Source: Streptomyces xylophagus (GTDB lineage Bacteria > Actinomycetota > Actinomycetes > Streptomycetales > Streptomycetaceae). Taken from it: a stretch of DNA of 64,000 nt. The stretch lies in assembly GCF_000716435.1 (NCBI RefSeq), contig NZ_JNWO01000008.1:62001-126000 (forward strand), in the 5' to 3' direction. The translations under genes and the position numbers were made by a program. Within the stretch, counting starts at the first letter, position 1. The number at the start of each line of letters is the position of its first letter. The notes below the pieces were generated by a model. The model was not told the origin of the DNA, did no database searches, and worked only from the letters and a program-made list of their open reading frames with translations. Positions 33,160 to 41,276 of this stretch are shown one piece after another.

Positions 33160-33681
33160 TCAGCTCTTGACCGCTTCCGCGATCCGCAGGGCGGCCTGCG
33201 CAGGCGTCAGGTGGGTGGTGTCGACGACCTCGGCCTCGCTGTGCAGCCATGTGCGGGCCGCCTCGGCGTAGGGCTCGAGGTAGCGGAGGCGGAATGAGGA
33301 GGGGCCCATGACGGTGTCCCCCTCGATGCGTCCGCGGAGGGTGGCCTGGTCGGCGTGCAGGACGAAGTGCCGTACCGGGATGGAGTGTTGGGCCAGGCCC
33401 GCGCTGATCTCGCGCCAGTACTGCTCGACCAGGACGGTCATCGGCATCACCAGGGTGCCGCCGGTGTAGTCGAGCACGCGGCGGGCGGTCTCGACGACGA
33501 GCGGGCGCCACGGCGGCCAGTCCTGGAAGTTGCCCGTCGACGGCAGAGGTGGCGTGATGTCCATGAGCGTCACACCGACCTTCTCGGCATCGAACACCCT
33601 TGAATCCGGGATCAGTTGCTGCACGAGTGCGCTGGTCGTCGTCTTGCCCGCGCCGTGCGTGCCGTTGAGCCATACGATCAT
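33160..33681 (-). CDS. P-loop kinase-like ATP-binding protein
   Basis: A 173-residue protein starting MIVWLNGTHGAGKTTTSALV, with a Walker A (GTHGAGKTT), and later VRHFVLHADQATLRGRIEGD, as in shikimate/adenylate-kinase-like and tunicamycin-resistance (TmrB-like) proteins. It probably phosphorylates or modifies a small molecule. The Trp/Pro-rich QDWPPWRPLVVETARR segment is typical of this TmrB-like group. Confidence 0.82.
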   Translation of the reverse strand: MIVWLNGTHGAGKTTTSALVQQLIPDSRVFDAEKVGVTLMDITPPLPSTGNFQDWPPWRPLVVETARRVLDYTGGTLVMPMTVLVEQYWREISAGLAQHSIPVRHFVLHADQATLRGRIEGDTVMGPSSFRLRYLEPYAEAARTWLHSEAEVVDTTHLTPAQAALRIAEAVKS

Positions 33682-33767
33682 GGGATACGACGCTAGCGGT
33701 GCGCGGGTCGTGGAGAAGCGGGAACGGGGGACAGGGGAAGGGGTGGATGCGGTGGACGCCGTGGACC

Positions 33768-34088
33768 TCAGGTGATCATGTGCTGCGGGACCAGCAAGTC
33801 CTCGTCGGTGAACAGCCGAGCCAGAGCCGTCGGGTCGTCTCCGGCGCAGGTGTCGGCGACGGTGTCGCTGAGCCGGTCGTAGTCGGGGCCGGTGCTGCCC
33901 TCGTAGGCCTCGGTCGTCCGGCCCCACTCGTCCCAGGGCAGCATCTCCCGCTTGTGGAGGGCCGCGAGATCGCGAACGGCGTTGCCGCTGATCTCGGCAG
34001 GTCCCCAGGCGTGATCGGTGCTGATCACCCCGATGAGACCCGGGTGTCCGGGCGTGCCGCAGGGGAGAGTGGAGGGGCGGTCTGACAC
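33768..34088 (-). CDS. Short hypothetical protein, possibly a 3' remnant
   Basis: A 106-residue frame (GVISTDHAWGPAEISGNAVR, then LHKREMLPWDEWGR) that reads like the C-terminal part of a longer conserved protein. The first 17 residues are unlike the rest and no ribosome binding site is seen. It could be an intact short gene or a truncated remnant. Function unknown. Confidence 0.5.
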   Translation of the reverse strand: MSDRPSTLPCGTPGHPGLIGVISTDHAWGPAEISGNAVRDLAALHKREMLPWDEWGRTTEAYEGSTGPDYDRLSDTVADTCAGDDPTALARLFTDEDLLVPQHMIT

Positions 34089-34121
34089 GCGGGCTGCGTT
34101 GCTCGGTTCGCCGCCATCTCC

Positions 34122-35027
34122 CTACGACTGCCCCGCCCGACCGCCCGTACAACTGCGGGCGACCGTGTCGGCGAACGCCCGGGCGAGTGGGGTGAGGGCG
34201 TCCCAGCGGCGGACGGCCCAGCCGACCGGGAGCGGGGGCAGGTCGGGGAGGGGGACGAGACGCAGGGGGCCGTCGTCGGGTATCTGCCGGCCGGGCAGGA
34301 CGGGTACGACGGCGTGGCCGAGGCCGAGTTCTGCCAGCAGGAGGGCGGTGTCCCAGTCGGCGACGCTGGTGTCGGAGCTGCTCCGGACACCGAGTTGGGC
34401 GAACGCGGCGTCGAGGTGGGCGCCCGAGGTGGAGTTCTGGGGGAGTCGGATGAGGCTGATGTCGGTGAGTTCGGCCGTGTCGATGCGGGGCCGGGTCGCG
34501 AGCGGATCGTCGGTGCGGACGGCCAGTACCCAGGGCAGGGCGACGACGGGGCGCTGCTCGATACCGCGCACCGGGCCGGAGATCGTGACCCAGGCGAGGT
34601 CCAGGTTGCCGGCGGTGAGGGCGTCGAAGCAGTCACGGCTGGAGGTCTCCGTCCGAAACTCCAGGCTGACCTTCGGGTGGCGCCGGCGGAAGTCGACGAT
34701 GGCCTCGGACATGAAGTGCCGCACGGTCGTTCCGCCTGTGGTGACGCGGACGGAGCCGCTGTCGCCGTTGACGAGGTCGCCGAGACGCCGTAGTGCCAGA
34801 TCCAGTCCGGCGATGCTGTCCGAGGCGGCATCGCGCAGGACGCGCCCGGCGTCTGTCGGCACGACGCCTCGCGGCTGACGCTCCAGGAGGCTCACACCTG
34901 CCTCCCGCTCCAACCGCTTCACATGCTGGCTCACCGCCGACTGCGTGCAGCCCAACTCCCGGGCGACGGCACTGAGGCTCCCCGCCCTGCACACGGCCAC
35001 GAAGACGCGTAGATCCTCCAAAGTCAT
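34122..35027 (-). CDS. LysR-family transcriptional regulator
   Basis: A 301-residue LysR protein starting MTLEDLRVFVAVCRAGSLSA. Winged helix at 1-60 (GCTQSAVSQHVKRLEREAGV) and periplasmic-binding-like effector domain at about 90-295. It is divergent from the gene at 35214, its likely target, with a palindrome just upstream of its own start. Confidence 0.92.
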   Translation of the reverse strand: MTLEDLRVFVAVCRAGSLSAVARELGCTQSAVSQHVKRLEREAGVSLLERQPRGVVPTDAGRVLRDAASDSIAGLDLALRRLGDLVNGDSGSVRVTTGGTTVRHFMSEAIVDFRRRHPKVSLEFRTETSSRDCFDALTAGNLDLAWVTISGPVRGIEQRPVVALPWVLAVRTDDPLATRPRIDTAELTDISLIRLPQNSTSGAHLDAAFAQLGVRSSSDTSVADWDTALLLAELGLGHAVVPVLPGRQIPDDGPLRLVPLPDLPPLPVGWAVRRWDALTPLARAFADTVARSCTGGRAGQS

Positions 35028-35032
35028 AACCC

Positions 35033-35048
35033 CCAAGCTACAGCTTGG
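35033..35048. promoter_or_regulatory. Palindrome CCAAGCT-AC-AGCTTGG at the LysR start
   Basis: A perfect 7-bp inverted repeat with 2-nt spacer, 6 bp upstream of the LysR start codon. A plausible autorepression site; ordinary LysR sites have the T-N11-A pattern, so another regulator cannot be excluded. Confidence 0.45.
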
Positions 35049-35213
35049 AGTTGGCTAGAAATCCATAGGATTGACTGGGGTTACGAGGTCCAGGAAGACT
35101 CGGTGCAGGGCCCCGGCGGCAACCCGTCCGCGCCTTCGCAGTGTCCGGACCACAGGCGAAGGCGCGGACGGGTGCCGACCTCAAGTGACATAGCGACGTA
35201 AGGACCTCGCCCC

Positions 35214-35765
35214 GTGCCTGCTCCCCCTCCCGCCGTCGGCCGGGCCGTCGCGCTCCTGCGCGAGCTCGGCGCCGCGGAGACCGCGCACCCGGGCGGCACA
35301 CTCCTCGCCCACCTCCAGCGCGTCCAAGAGCAACTCGCCGCATGGGACGCCCGCCCGGCCCTCCAACTCGCGGGCCTCTGCCATGCGTTCTACGGCACCG
35401 ACGGCTTCCCCGTCGCTCTGCTGTCCCTGGATCGCCGTGACGAACTCGCGGCGGTGATCGGCGTCGAGGCGGAAGACCTCGTGTACGTCTACGCGTCGTG
35501 CGACCGGAAGGCCACCTATCCGACCCTCGCGGATGTCGACGGCACCTTCCAGGACCGGTTCACCGGCCGTGCCCGTATCCCGGAGCCCCAACTGCGCCGG
35601 GACTTCGCCGAGTTGTCCGCCGCCAACGAACTCGACCTCGCCCGCGTCGACCCCGCCTTCCGCGAGAAGCGGGGGCCCGAACTCCTCGCCCTGTTCACCC
35701 GATTCCGGCCCTTGCTGAGCGAACCCGCCTGGTCGGACTGCCGGGCGGTGCTCGCGGCCGGTTGA
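35214..35765 (+). CDS. DUF6817-like HD-type protein
   Basis: A 183-residue protein starting at GTG after TAAGGACC. It has a helical layout with spaced histidines and carboxylates reminiscent of HD phosphohydrolases: HPGGTLLAHLQRVQEQLAAW, then LAGLCHAFYGTDGFP. I recall this as the DUF6817 pattern; enzymatic activity is not shown. It is divergent from the LysR gene and convergent with the TetR gene that follows. Confidence 0.7.
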   Translation: MPAPPPAVGRAVALLRELGAAETAHPGGTLLAHLQRVQEQLAAWDARPALQLAGLCHAFYGTDGFPVALLSLDRRDELAAVIGVEAEDLVYVYASCDRKATYPTLADVDGTFQDRFTGRARIPEPQLRRDFAELSAANELDLARVDPAFREKRGPELLALFTRFRPLLSEPAWSDCRAVLAAG

Positions 35766-35778
35766 GCCGAGCCGAACG

Positions 35779-36471
35779 TCAGGCCGCCGGCCCGGTGAGT
35801 CTGGCGGCGACGGCGTCGAGGACCCAGTCCAGGCCGGTCGCGAAGGACGTCTCGGCGTCCACGTCCGTGCCGTCGTACACCGCCTTGGCCAGCGCCGGGA
35901 AGCGGCCCGTGGCCAGCATTCGCGTCACATGCGGGCCGGAGGCGCGCTGCCAGTCGAGCTTGGTCAGGCCCGTGGCGCGCTCGGCGCGCAGGTTCGCGAT
36001 CTCGCGTCTGATCGCGCCGGTGAAGTAGGCGCTGACGGTCTCCACGGCGCGCATGACGGTGTCGATGTCGGCGAGGCCGTCGAGCGCGGCCAGCGTGGCC
36101 TCGGTGACGGCGAGGCCGTTCGGGCCCAGGGTCGGACGGCCGCCGAGCAGGTCGGCCAGCCATTCGTGGCGGAGGGCTGCCTGCCTGGTGCGGTGGGCGA
36201 GGACGCGCAGCGCCTCCCGCCAGTCACCGGGTTGCTCCTCGGGGAGGATCTCGGCCTGGACCTCGTCCACCATGAGGTCGAACAGCTCCTCCTTGGTGGA
36301 GATGTATCCGTACAGCCGCATCGGGCCGGCGTCCAGCCGGGCGGCGACCTTGCGCAACGACACCGCCTCCAGCCCGCCCTCGTCGGCCAGCGCGACGGCG
36401 GCGGCGACGATCCGCTCCCGGTCGAGCGGCACGGGGCGAGTCGGCGGCTCCGGCCGGTCCCACACAGTCAT
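35779..36471 (-). CDS. TetR-family regulator with TetR-type C-terminal domain
   Basis: A 230-residue repressor: helix-turn-helix at about 20-65 (IVAAAVALADEGGLEAVSLR, then AGPMRLYGYISTKEELF) and a TetR_C domain as in true tetracycline repressors. Divergent from a TetX-like monooxygenase with a long dyad between the genes. I infer repression of the monooxygenase relieved by its substrate or a related drug. Confidence 0.9.
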   Translation of the reverse strand: MTVWDRPEPPTRPVPLDRERIVAAAVALADEGGLEAVSLRKVAARLDAGPMRLYGYISTKEELFDLMVDEVQAEILPEEQPGDWREALRVLAHRTRQAALRHEWLADLLGGRPTLGPNGLAVTEATLAALDGLADIDTVMRAVETVSAYFTGAIRREIANLRAERATGLTKLDWQRASGPHVTRMLATGRFPALAKAVYDGTDVDAETSFATGLDWVLDAVAARLTGPAA

Positions 36472-36505
36472 GGCCTCATCGTCGCATCGTCCCCTCGCAC
36501 TGTTG

Positions 36506-36538
36506 CGATACAGCGTATTGAGAAAATACAATGTATCG
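36506..36538. promoter_or_regulatory. 33-bp dyad operator between tetR and the TetX-like gene
   Basis: CGATACA (36506-36512) and GTATT (36515-36519) pair with AATAC (36525-36529) and TGTATCG (36532-36538) around the 5-nt centre GAGAA. It ends 2 bp before the monooxygenase ATG and lies 34 bp from the tetR start, the ideal position to repress both. It is AT-rich in a GC-rich context. Confidence 0.7.
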
Positions 36539-36540
36539 AC

Positions 36541-37731
36541 ATGAGACATCGCATCGCCAACCATCGCATCGCCAAACCTCACGTCGCCAGGCATCGCATC
36601 GCAGTCGTCGGGGGCGGTCCTGCCGGTCTGACCTTCGCCCGCGTCCTGCACCGGTACGACCACCCCGTCACCGTCCTCGAACGCGACCCCGGCCCCGACG
36701 CCCGTCCCCCGGGCGGCACGCTGGACCTGCGCGAAGGGCTGGGCCAACTCGCCCTCGACAAGGCGGGGTTGCTGGCGGAGTTCCAGGAGCTGTCGCGCCC
36801 CGAGGGGCAGGCGATGCGCATCCTGGACGTGGACGGGACCGTCCTGCGCGACTGGCGACCCCGTCCGGACGACCGGGCCAATCCCGAGATCGACCGCGGG
36901 CAACTCCGTGACCTGCTGCTCGGCCCTCTCGACGTCCGGTGGGGGCGGGGCGTGACGCGGGTGGTGCCGGGGGCCCGGGACGGCGTACGGGTCGATTTCG
37001 CGGACGGGCGACAGGAGACGTACGACCTCGTGGTCGGCGCGGACGGCGCATGGTCCCGGGTCCGCCCGGCACTCTCGTCGGTGGTGCCGCACTACACCGG
37101 CGTCACCTCGGTCGAGACCTCCCTCGACGACGTCGACACCCGGCATCCCGACCTCGCCCGGCTGATCGGCGACGGTTCCGTGGCCGTGTACGGCGTGAAC
37201 CGAAGCCTCGTCGCCCAGCGCAACAGCGGCGGCCACGTGAAGGTGTACACGAAATTCCGCGCGCCGCTGGACTGGCACGCGCATCTGGACCTGGCCGACG
37301 CCGAGGCCGTGCGATCGAGTCTGCTGGCCCTGTTCGACGGCTGGGCCGCTCCCGTCCTCGACCTCCTCCGCCACGGCACCGCGTTCGTCCACCGCCCCTT
37401 CCACGTCCTGCCCGTGTCCCACACCTGGCCCCACGTCTCCGGAGCGACGCTCCTGGGCGACGCCGCCCACCTGATGCCCCCACTGGGGGTGGGCGCGAAC
37501 CTCGCGATGCTGGAAGGCGCCGAACTCGCCGAGGCCATCGCCACCATCGCCGCCACCGCCACCGCCACCGGTCCCGGAGGGGATCTCGACGAGACCGTCC
37601 GCGCCTTCGAGGAACGGATGTGGGCACGCGCCGGCAGGTGGGCGGAGATCACGACGGCCGGTCTGGAACGCCTGGTGAGCCCGGACCCCGCCGAAGCCCT
37701 CGCCGTCTTCGACCAAGTCCAGCCGTCCTGA
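36541..37731 (+). CDS. FAD-dependent monooxygenase, TetX-like
   Basis: A 396-residue group A flavin monooxygenase. FAD motif IAVVGGGPAGLTFARVL at about 20-36, then GGTLDLREGLGQLAL as in TetX proteins, the DG motif VVGADGAWSRVRPAL, and the GD motif LLGDAAHLMPPLGVGAN. TetX enzymes hydroxylate and inactivate tetracyclines; many relatives act on other aromatics. The N-terminus MRHRIANHRIAKPHVARHRI is extended by an imperfect repeat and the true start might be later. The TetR-type neighbour and dyad support an inducible drug or aromatic response. Confidence 0.88.
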   Translation: MRHRIANHRIAKPHVARHRIAVVGGGPAGLTFARVLHRYDHPVTVLERDPGPDARPPGGTLDLREGLGQLALDKAGLLAEFQELSRPEGQAMRILDVDGTVLRDWRPRPDDRANPEIDRGQLRDLLLGPLDVRWGRGVTRVVPGARDGVRVDFADGRQETYDLVVGADGAWSRVRPALSSVVPHYTGVTSVETSLDDVDTRHPDLARLIGDGSVAVYGVNRSLVAQRNSGGHVKVYTKFRAPLDWHAHLDLADAEAVRSSLLALFDGWAAPVLDLLRHGTAFVHRPFHVLPVSHTWPHVSGATLLGDAAHLMPPLGVGANLAMLEGAELAEAIATIAATATATGPGGDLDETVRAFEERMWARAGRWAEITTAGLERLVSPDPAEALAVFDQVQPS

Positions 37732-37793
37732 CCGCAACCTGACCGCAGCCTCTGCCGTCCGCACCCGGTCACAGCGAGTGGCGTGGCGCACTT

Positions 37794-37813
37794 TTGCAAG
37801 CAGGTGCTTGCAA
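37794..37813. promoter_or_regulatory. 20-bp palindrome TTGCAAGCA-GG-TGCTTGCAA
   Basis: A perfect 9-bp inverted repeat with 2-nt spacer, 30 bp upstream of the XRE regulator start. Likely the regulator's own operator. Confidence 0.6.
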
Positions 37814-37843
37814 TAGTTAGCGCGGGTGGTGCAAGGTGGGGGC

Positions 37844-38284
37844 ATGGCAACGCTCAACGTCGGCAATCTCGGTGAGTATCTGCGTGAACAGCGGCGCAAC
37901 GCGCAGCTGTCACTGCGGCAGCTCGCCGACGCCGCCGGGGTGTCGAATCCGTATCTGAGCCAGATCGAGCGCGGGCTGCGCAAGCCGAGCGCGGAGGTGT
38001 TGCAGCAGGTAGCCAAGGCGCTGCGGATCTCCGCCGAGACGCTGTACGTGCGGGCCGGCATCCTCGACGCCGAGCGGGACCGGGACGAGGTCGAGACACG
38101 TGCGGTCATCCTCGCCGATCCCACGCTCACCGAGCGGCAGAAGCAGGTGCTGCTTCAGATCTACGAGTCCTTCCGCAAGGAGAACGGATTCGAGATCGCC
38201 GACGGGGGCGATGAGAGCGGTCCTGACGTGAGCGACGGTGCCGACGGCAGCGACGCCGACCCGCAGGAGCAGACGGCCGGTTGA
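37844..38284 (+). CDS. XRE-family regulator of the HbhA-like locus
   Basis: A 146-residue protein starting MATLNVGNLGEYLREQRRNA. Helix-turn-helix at about 10-65 (LRQLADAAGVSNPYLSQIER) and an acidic, disordered C-terminus. Mycobacteria have the same order: an XRE regulator (Rv0474), HbhA (Rv0475), and a small membrane protein (Rv0476). The ATG is preceded by GGTGGGGGC. Confidence 0.88.
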   Translation: MATLNVGNLGEYLREQRRNAQLSLRQLADAAGVSNPYLSQIERGLRKPSAEVLQQVAKALRISAETLYVRAGILDAERDRDEVETRAVILADPTLTERQKQVLLQIYESFRKENGFEIADGGDESGPDVSDGADGSDADPQEQTAG

Positions 38285-38376
38285 CGACGACACAGCCTGT
38301 TGACGACACCGCCTGTCCGCTCATCGCGGAAGCAACAAAAACCCTCAGCTGATAGCAACCGGGAAGGACCATCACC

Positions 38377-39036
38377 ATGGCCATCACCGATGACCTGCGC
38401 AAGACCCTGAGCGACCCCACCCCCCTCTACTTCGCCGCCGGTACCGCCGACCTCGCGCTCCAGCAGGCCAAGAAGGTTCCCGGCCTGGTCGAGCAGCTGC
38501 GTGCCGAGGCTCCGGCCCGGATCGACGCCGTGCGCGGCACCGACCCGAAGGCCGTGCAGGAGAAGGCCGCGGCCCGTGCCAAGGAGGCCGGTGCCAAGGC
38601 CAAGGAGGCGCAGGAGACCTTCCAGACCAAGGTCAATGACTTCATCACCAGCCTCGACGGCGACCTCAAGAAGCTCGGCAGCACGTTCGACGCCGACCTG
38701 AAGAAGTTCGGCGAGTCCGCCCAGGACTTCGCGCTGCGCGGTGTCGGTGTCGCCGCCGAGTACGCCGTCAAGGCCCGTGAGACGTACGAGAAGGTCGCCG
38801 AGCACGGCGAGCAGGCCGTGCGCACCTGGCGCGGCGAGGCCGCCGACGAGATCGAGGAACTGGCCGTCGCGGTCGAGCCCGACCCCGCGCCCGCTGCCGA
38901 GCCCGTCGTCGTGAAGGCCGACGAGCCCGCCCCGGCTCCCGCCGCTGCCGCGCCCGCGCCGGCGAAGAAGCCCGTCGCGAAGAAGGCTCCGGCCCGCAAG
39001 ACCACCGCGAAGAAGACCACGCCGCCCGCGAAGTGA
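38377..39036 (+). CDS. HbhA-like helical protein with Lys/Ala/Pro-rich tail
   Basis: A 219-residue protein: helical, amphipathic N-terminal region (about 15-165) with repeated KEAGAKAKEAQ-type heptads, then a disordered Pro/Ala segment and a basic tail (KKPVAKKAPARKTTAKKTT). This is the layout of mycobacterial heparin-binding hemagglutinin HbhA, which binds glycosaminoglycans and lipid inclusions; the related PhaF and histone-H1-like tails bind DNA or polymer granules. In a free-living actinomycete a granule- or nucleoid-associated role is more likely than adhesion (inference). Confidence 0.85.
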   Translation: MAITDDLRKTLSDPTPLYFAAGTADLALQQAKKVPGLVEQLRAEAPARIDAVRGTDPKAVQEKAAARAKEAGAKAKEAQETFQTKVNDFITSLDGDLKKLGSTFDADLKKFGESAQDFALRGVGVAAEYAVKARETYEKVAEHGEQAVRTWRGEAADEIEELAVAVEPDPAPAAEPVVVKADEPAPAPAAAAPAPAKKPVAKKAPARKTTAKKTTPPAK

Positions 39037-39055
39037 CACGAACGGGTGATCAGTG

Positions 39056-39088
39056 ACGGGCCGGGCACTCCATGAGTGCCCGGCCCGT
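39056..39088 (+). terminator. Strong hairpin terminator after the HbhA-like gene
   Basis: A perfect 15-bp GC-rich stem (39056-39070 with 39074-39088) with loop CAT, followed by TTC. It starts 20 bp after the stop codon. Confidence 0.8.
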
Positions 39089-39167
39089 TCTTCGGGTAGC
39101 GGGGATCCTGTTGCGGGTACGGTGACCGCGTACGGACGAGTCGAGTCGGGTGGTGGACGTAGTGCTG

Positions 39168-39503
39168 ATGCAGGGCTTCACGGGGTTCATGTGGTTGTTG
39201 AGTACCGCCCTGATCGTTTTCAGCGGCTTCGCGCTGGTCGACGCGGCCACGCGCCGCGAGGACGCCTATCGCGCGGCTGACAAGAAGACCAAGCCGTTCT
39301 GGCTGATCGTCCTCGGGCTCGCCTTCGTGGTGAACCTGATCTTCAACATCCTGTCGTTCCTGCCGATCATCGGCCTCGTCGCGACCATCGTGTACATGGT
39401 CGACGTGCGCCCGGCCCTCCGCGGCCTCCCCGGCGGCGGCCGCAGCCGCAGAGGCGGCTCCAGCAGCGACGGCCCCTACGGCCCGTACAACGGCGGCCGC
39501 TGA
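39168..39503 (+). CDS. DUF2516 membrane protein
   Basis: A 111-residue protein from ATG 39168 (GTG 39150 possible). Two or three helices: about 4-24 (FMWLLSTALIVFSGFALVDA), 43-63 and 66-80 (FVVNLIFNILSFLPIIGLVA), and a Gly/Ser/Arg-rich tail. This family follows HbhA in mycobacteria, as here. Function unknown. Confidence 0.85.
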   Translation: MQGFTGFMWLLSTALIVFSGFALVDAATRREDAYRAADKKTKPFWLIVLGLAFVVNLIFNILSFLPIIGLVATIVYMVDVRPALRGLPGGGRSRRGGSSSDGPYGPYNGGR

Positions 39504-39604
39504 CCTCGTACGACAGGCGGGGTGCCCCGCCGCATGAGGAGCTGCGGCGCCAGTCCTACGGCGACGGCGGCGCCCCGCGTTCCCCGTAACGGCTACGGCT
39601 ACGG

Positions 39605-41008
39605 CTACGGCGCCCGGTCCAGCATCAGCACCGCCACGTCGTCCGTCAGCTCGCCGCCGTTGAGGTCGCGGACCTCGTTCACCGCCGCGCGGAGCAGTTC
39701 CTCGCCCCGCAGGCCCTCGGCGAGCTGGCGGCGGATCATGGCCACCATGCCGTCCTGGCCGAGCCGTTCGCGGCGGCCCGCGCCGGTCCGGCCCTCGATC
39801 AGGCCGTCGGTGTAGAGCATCAGGCTCCACTCGGCGCCCAGTTCCACCTGCATCCGGGGCCAGCGGGCGCCGGGGAGCAGGCCGAGGGCGGGGCCGTTGT
39901 TGTCGTAGGGGAGAAGTTCGGCCGGGCGGCCGGGGCAGGCGAGCAGCGGGGACGGGTGGCCGGCGAGGCACAGACCCGCGCGGCGGCCGTCGGGGGCGAT
40001 GTCGACCGTGCAGAGCGTCGCGAAGATCTCGTCGTCGGCGCGCTCGTGCTCCAGGACCTGTTGCAGCGTGCCGAGGAGTTGGTCGCCGCACAGGCCCGCG
40101 AGGGTGAGCGCGCGCCAGGCGATGCGCAGTTCCACGCCGAGCGCGGCCTCGTCGGGGCCGTGGCCGCAGACGTCGCCGATCATGGCGTGCACGGTGCCGT
40201 CGGGGGTGCGCACGGTGTCGTAGAAGTCGCCGCCGAGCAGCGCGCGGGAGCGGCCGGGGCGGTAGCGGGCGGCGAAGCGCAGCGGGGAGCCTTCGAGGAG
40301 GGGTGTGGGCAGGAGGCCGCGTTCGAGGCGGGCGTTCTCCTGGGCGCGCAGCTTGGACTCGGTGAGCTTGCGCTCCGCCCTGTCGGAACGTTTCCTCGCC
40401 ACGGCGTAGCGGATCGCGCGGCTGAGCAGCCGGCCGTCCAGCTCGTCGCGGAAGAGGTAGTCCTGGGCGCCGACCCGGACCGCTTCCGCGCCGCGCTCGG
40501 TGTCGCCGGACGCGGTGAGGGCGAGGACGGCGTGGTGGGGCGCGATCCTCAGGACGTGCTTCAGTACGGCCAGCTCGTCGTCGGCGCCGTCCACGGACCG
40601 GCCGGGGGCGGGCAGCGCGAGGTCGAGCAGGATGCAGTGGACGTCGTCGGTGAGCAGCCGCTCGGCCTCGGTGAGGTTGCGGGCGGTGCGGACCCGGATC
40701 GGCTTGCCGGTCGGGTCGAGCAGCTCGGGCACGATCGGCGAACCGCCGGGGTCGTCCTCGATCATCAGCAGGGTGAGGTGACCGGCCGGGGTGCCGTGGG
40801 CAGCGCGGGGCGTGGCTTCGGCCGGGCGCGGCGTGGCGTCGGTCGGCTCGTCGGCGGCCTTGTTGCCGTTCTCGGTGACCGTGTCGTCGTTGACCGTGTC
40901 CTGCGTGCGCGGGGCCTCCGTGACTCCGGAGGGGCTGTCGACTGCGGCCTGCGCCTGACCACTCTCCACGGCCGGGATCGCTCTCTGCCGCGGTATGGGT
41001 GCGGGCAT
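39605..41008 (-). CDS. Response-regulator / PP2C-type (SpoIIE, RsbU) phosphatase
   Basis: A 467-residue protein from ATG 41008. Receiver domain about 75-195 (LTLLMIEDDPGGSP, phospho-acceptor Asp in CILLDLALP, Lys-type end VGAQDYLFRDEL), a coiled linker (RSDRAERKLTESKLRAQENA), and a PP2C/SpoIIE phosphatase domain about 235-465 (LLGGDFYDTVR, MIGDVCGHGPDEAALG, LMLYTDGLIEGR, ELTDDVAVLML) with the metal-binding Asp residues intact. Such proteins dephosphorylate anti-anti-sigma factors in partner-switching modules. No kinase or STAS partner is encoded nearby. Confidence 0.93.
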   Translation of the reverse strand: MPAPIPRQRAIPAVESGQAQAAVDSPSGVTEAPRTQDTVNDDTVTENGNKAADEPTDATPRPAEATPRAAHGTPAGHLTLLMIEDDPGGSPIVPELLDPTGKPIRVRTARNLTEAERLLTDDVHCILLDLALPAPGRSVDGADDELAVLKHVLRIAPHHAVLALTASGDTERGAEAVRVGAQDYLFRDELDGRLLSRAIRYAVARKRSDRAERKLTESKLRAQENARLERGLLPTPLLEGSPLRFAARYRPGRSRALLGGDFYDTVRTPDGTVHAMIGDVCGHGPDEAALGVELRIAWRALTLAGLCGDQLLGTLQQVLEHERADDEIFATLCTVDIAPDGRRAGLCLAGHPSPLLACPGRPAELLPYDNNGPALGLLPGARWPRMQVELGAEWSLMLYTDGLIEGRTGAGRRERLGQDGMVAMIRRQLAEGLRGEELLRAAVNEVRDLNGGELTDDVAVLMLDRAP

Positions 41009-41276
41009 CGTCCTGATTCCTTCCCTCCCCCCGAGGGCGGCGGGGCGAGGGACCTCAACCCACCGACGGGGACCATAGCGGTAGTCGGCGCCGTAAAGGA
41101 ATGGTGTGAGGCAGGTCGCTTGGCAGGCGGCCAGTGTCATATGCCGTGATCCGTACCGCAGTTGGGCAGGGTGCCCGCTACCCGGGGATGACGAAGGTCA
41201 CGCCCGGAGGGCGTTTCGCGCGGACGGGGCGTGTGCCAGGTCACGCGGTCGGGGGCGCCGACTCGATACGGGCATA

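Noticed and set aside
35929..36540. Upstream extension of the TetX-like frame
   Set aside because: The frame is open through the antisense of the TetR gene but the FAD motif starts after 36598, and the operator dyad lies just before ATG 36541.
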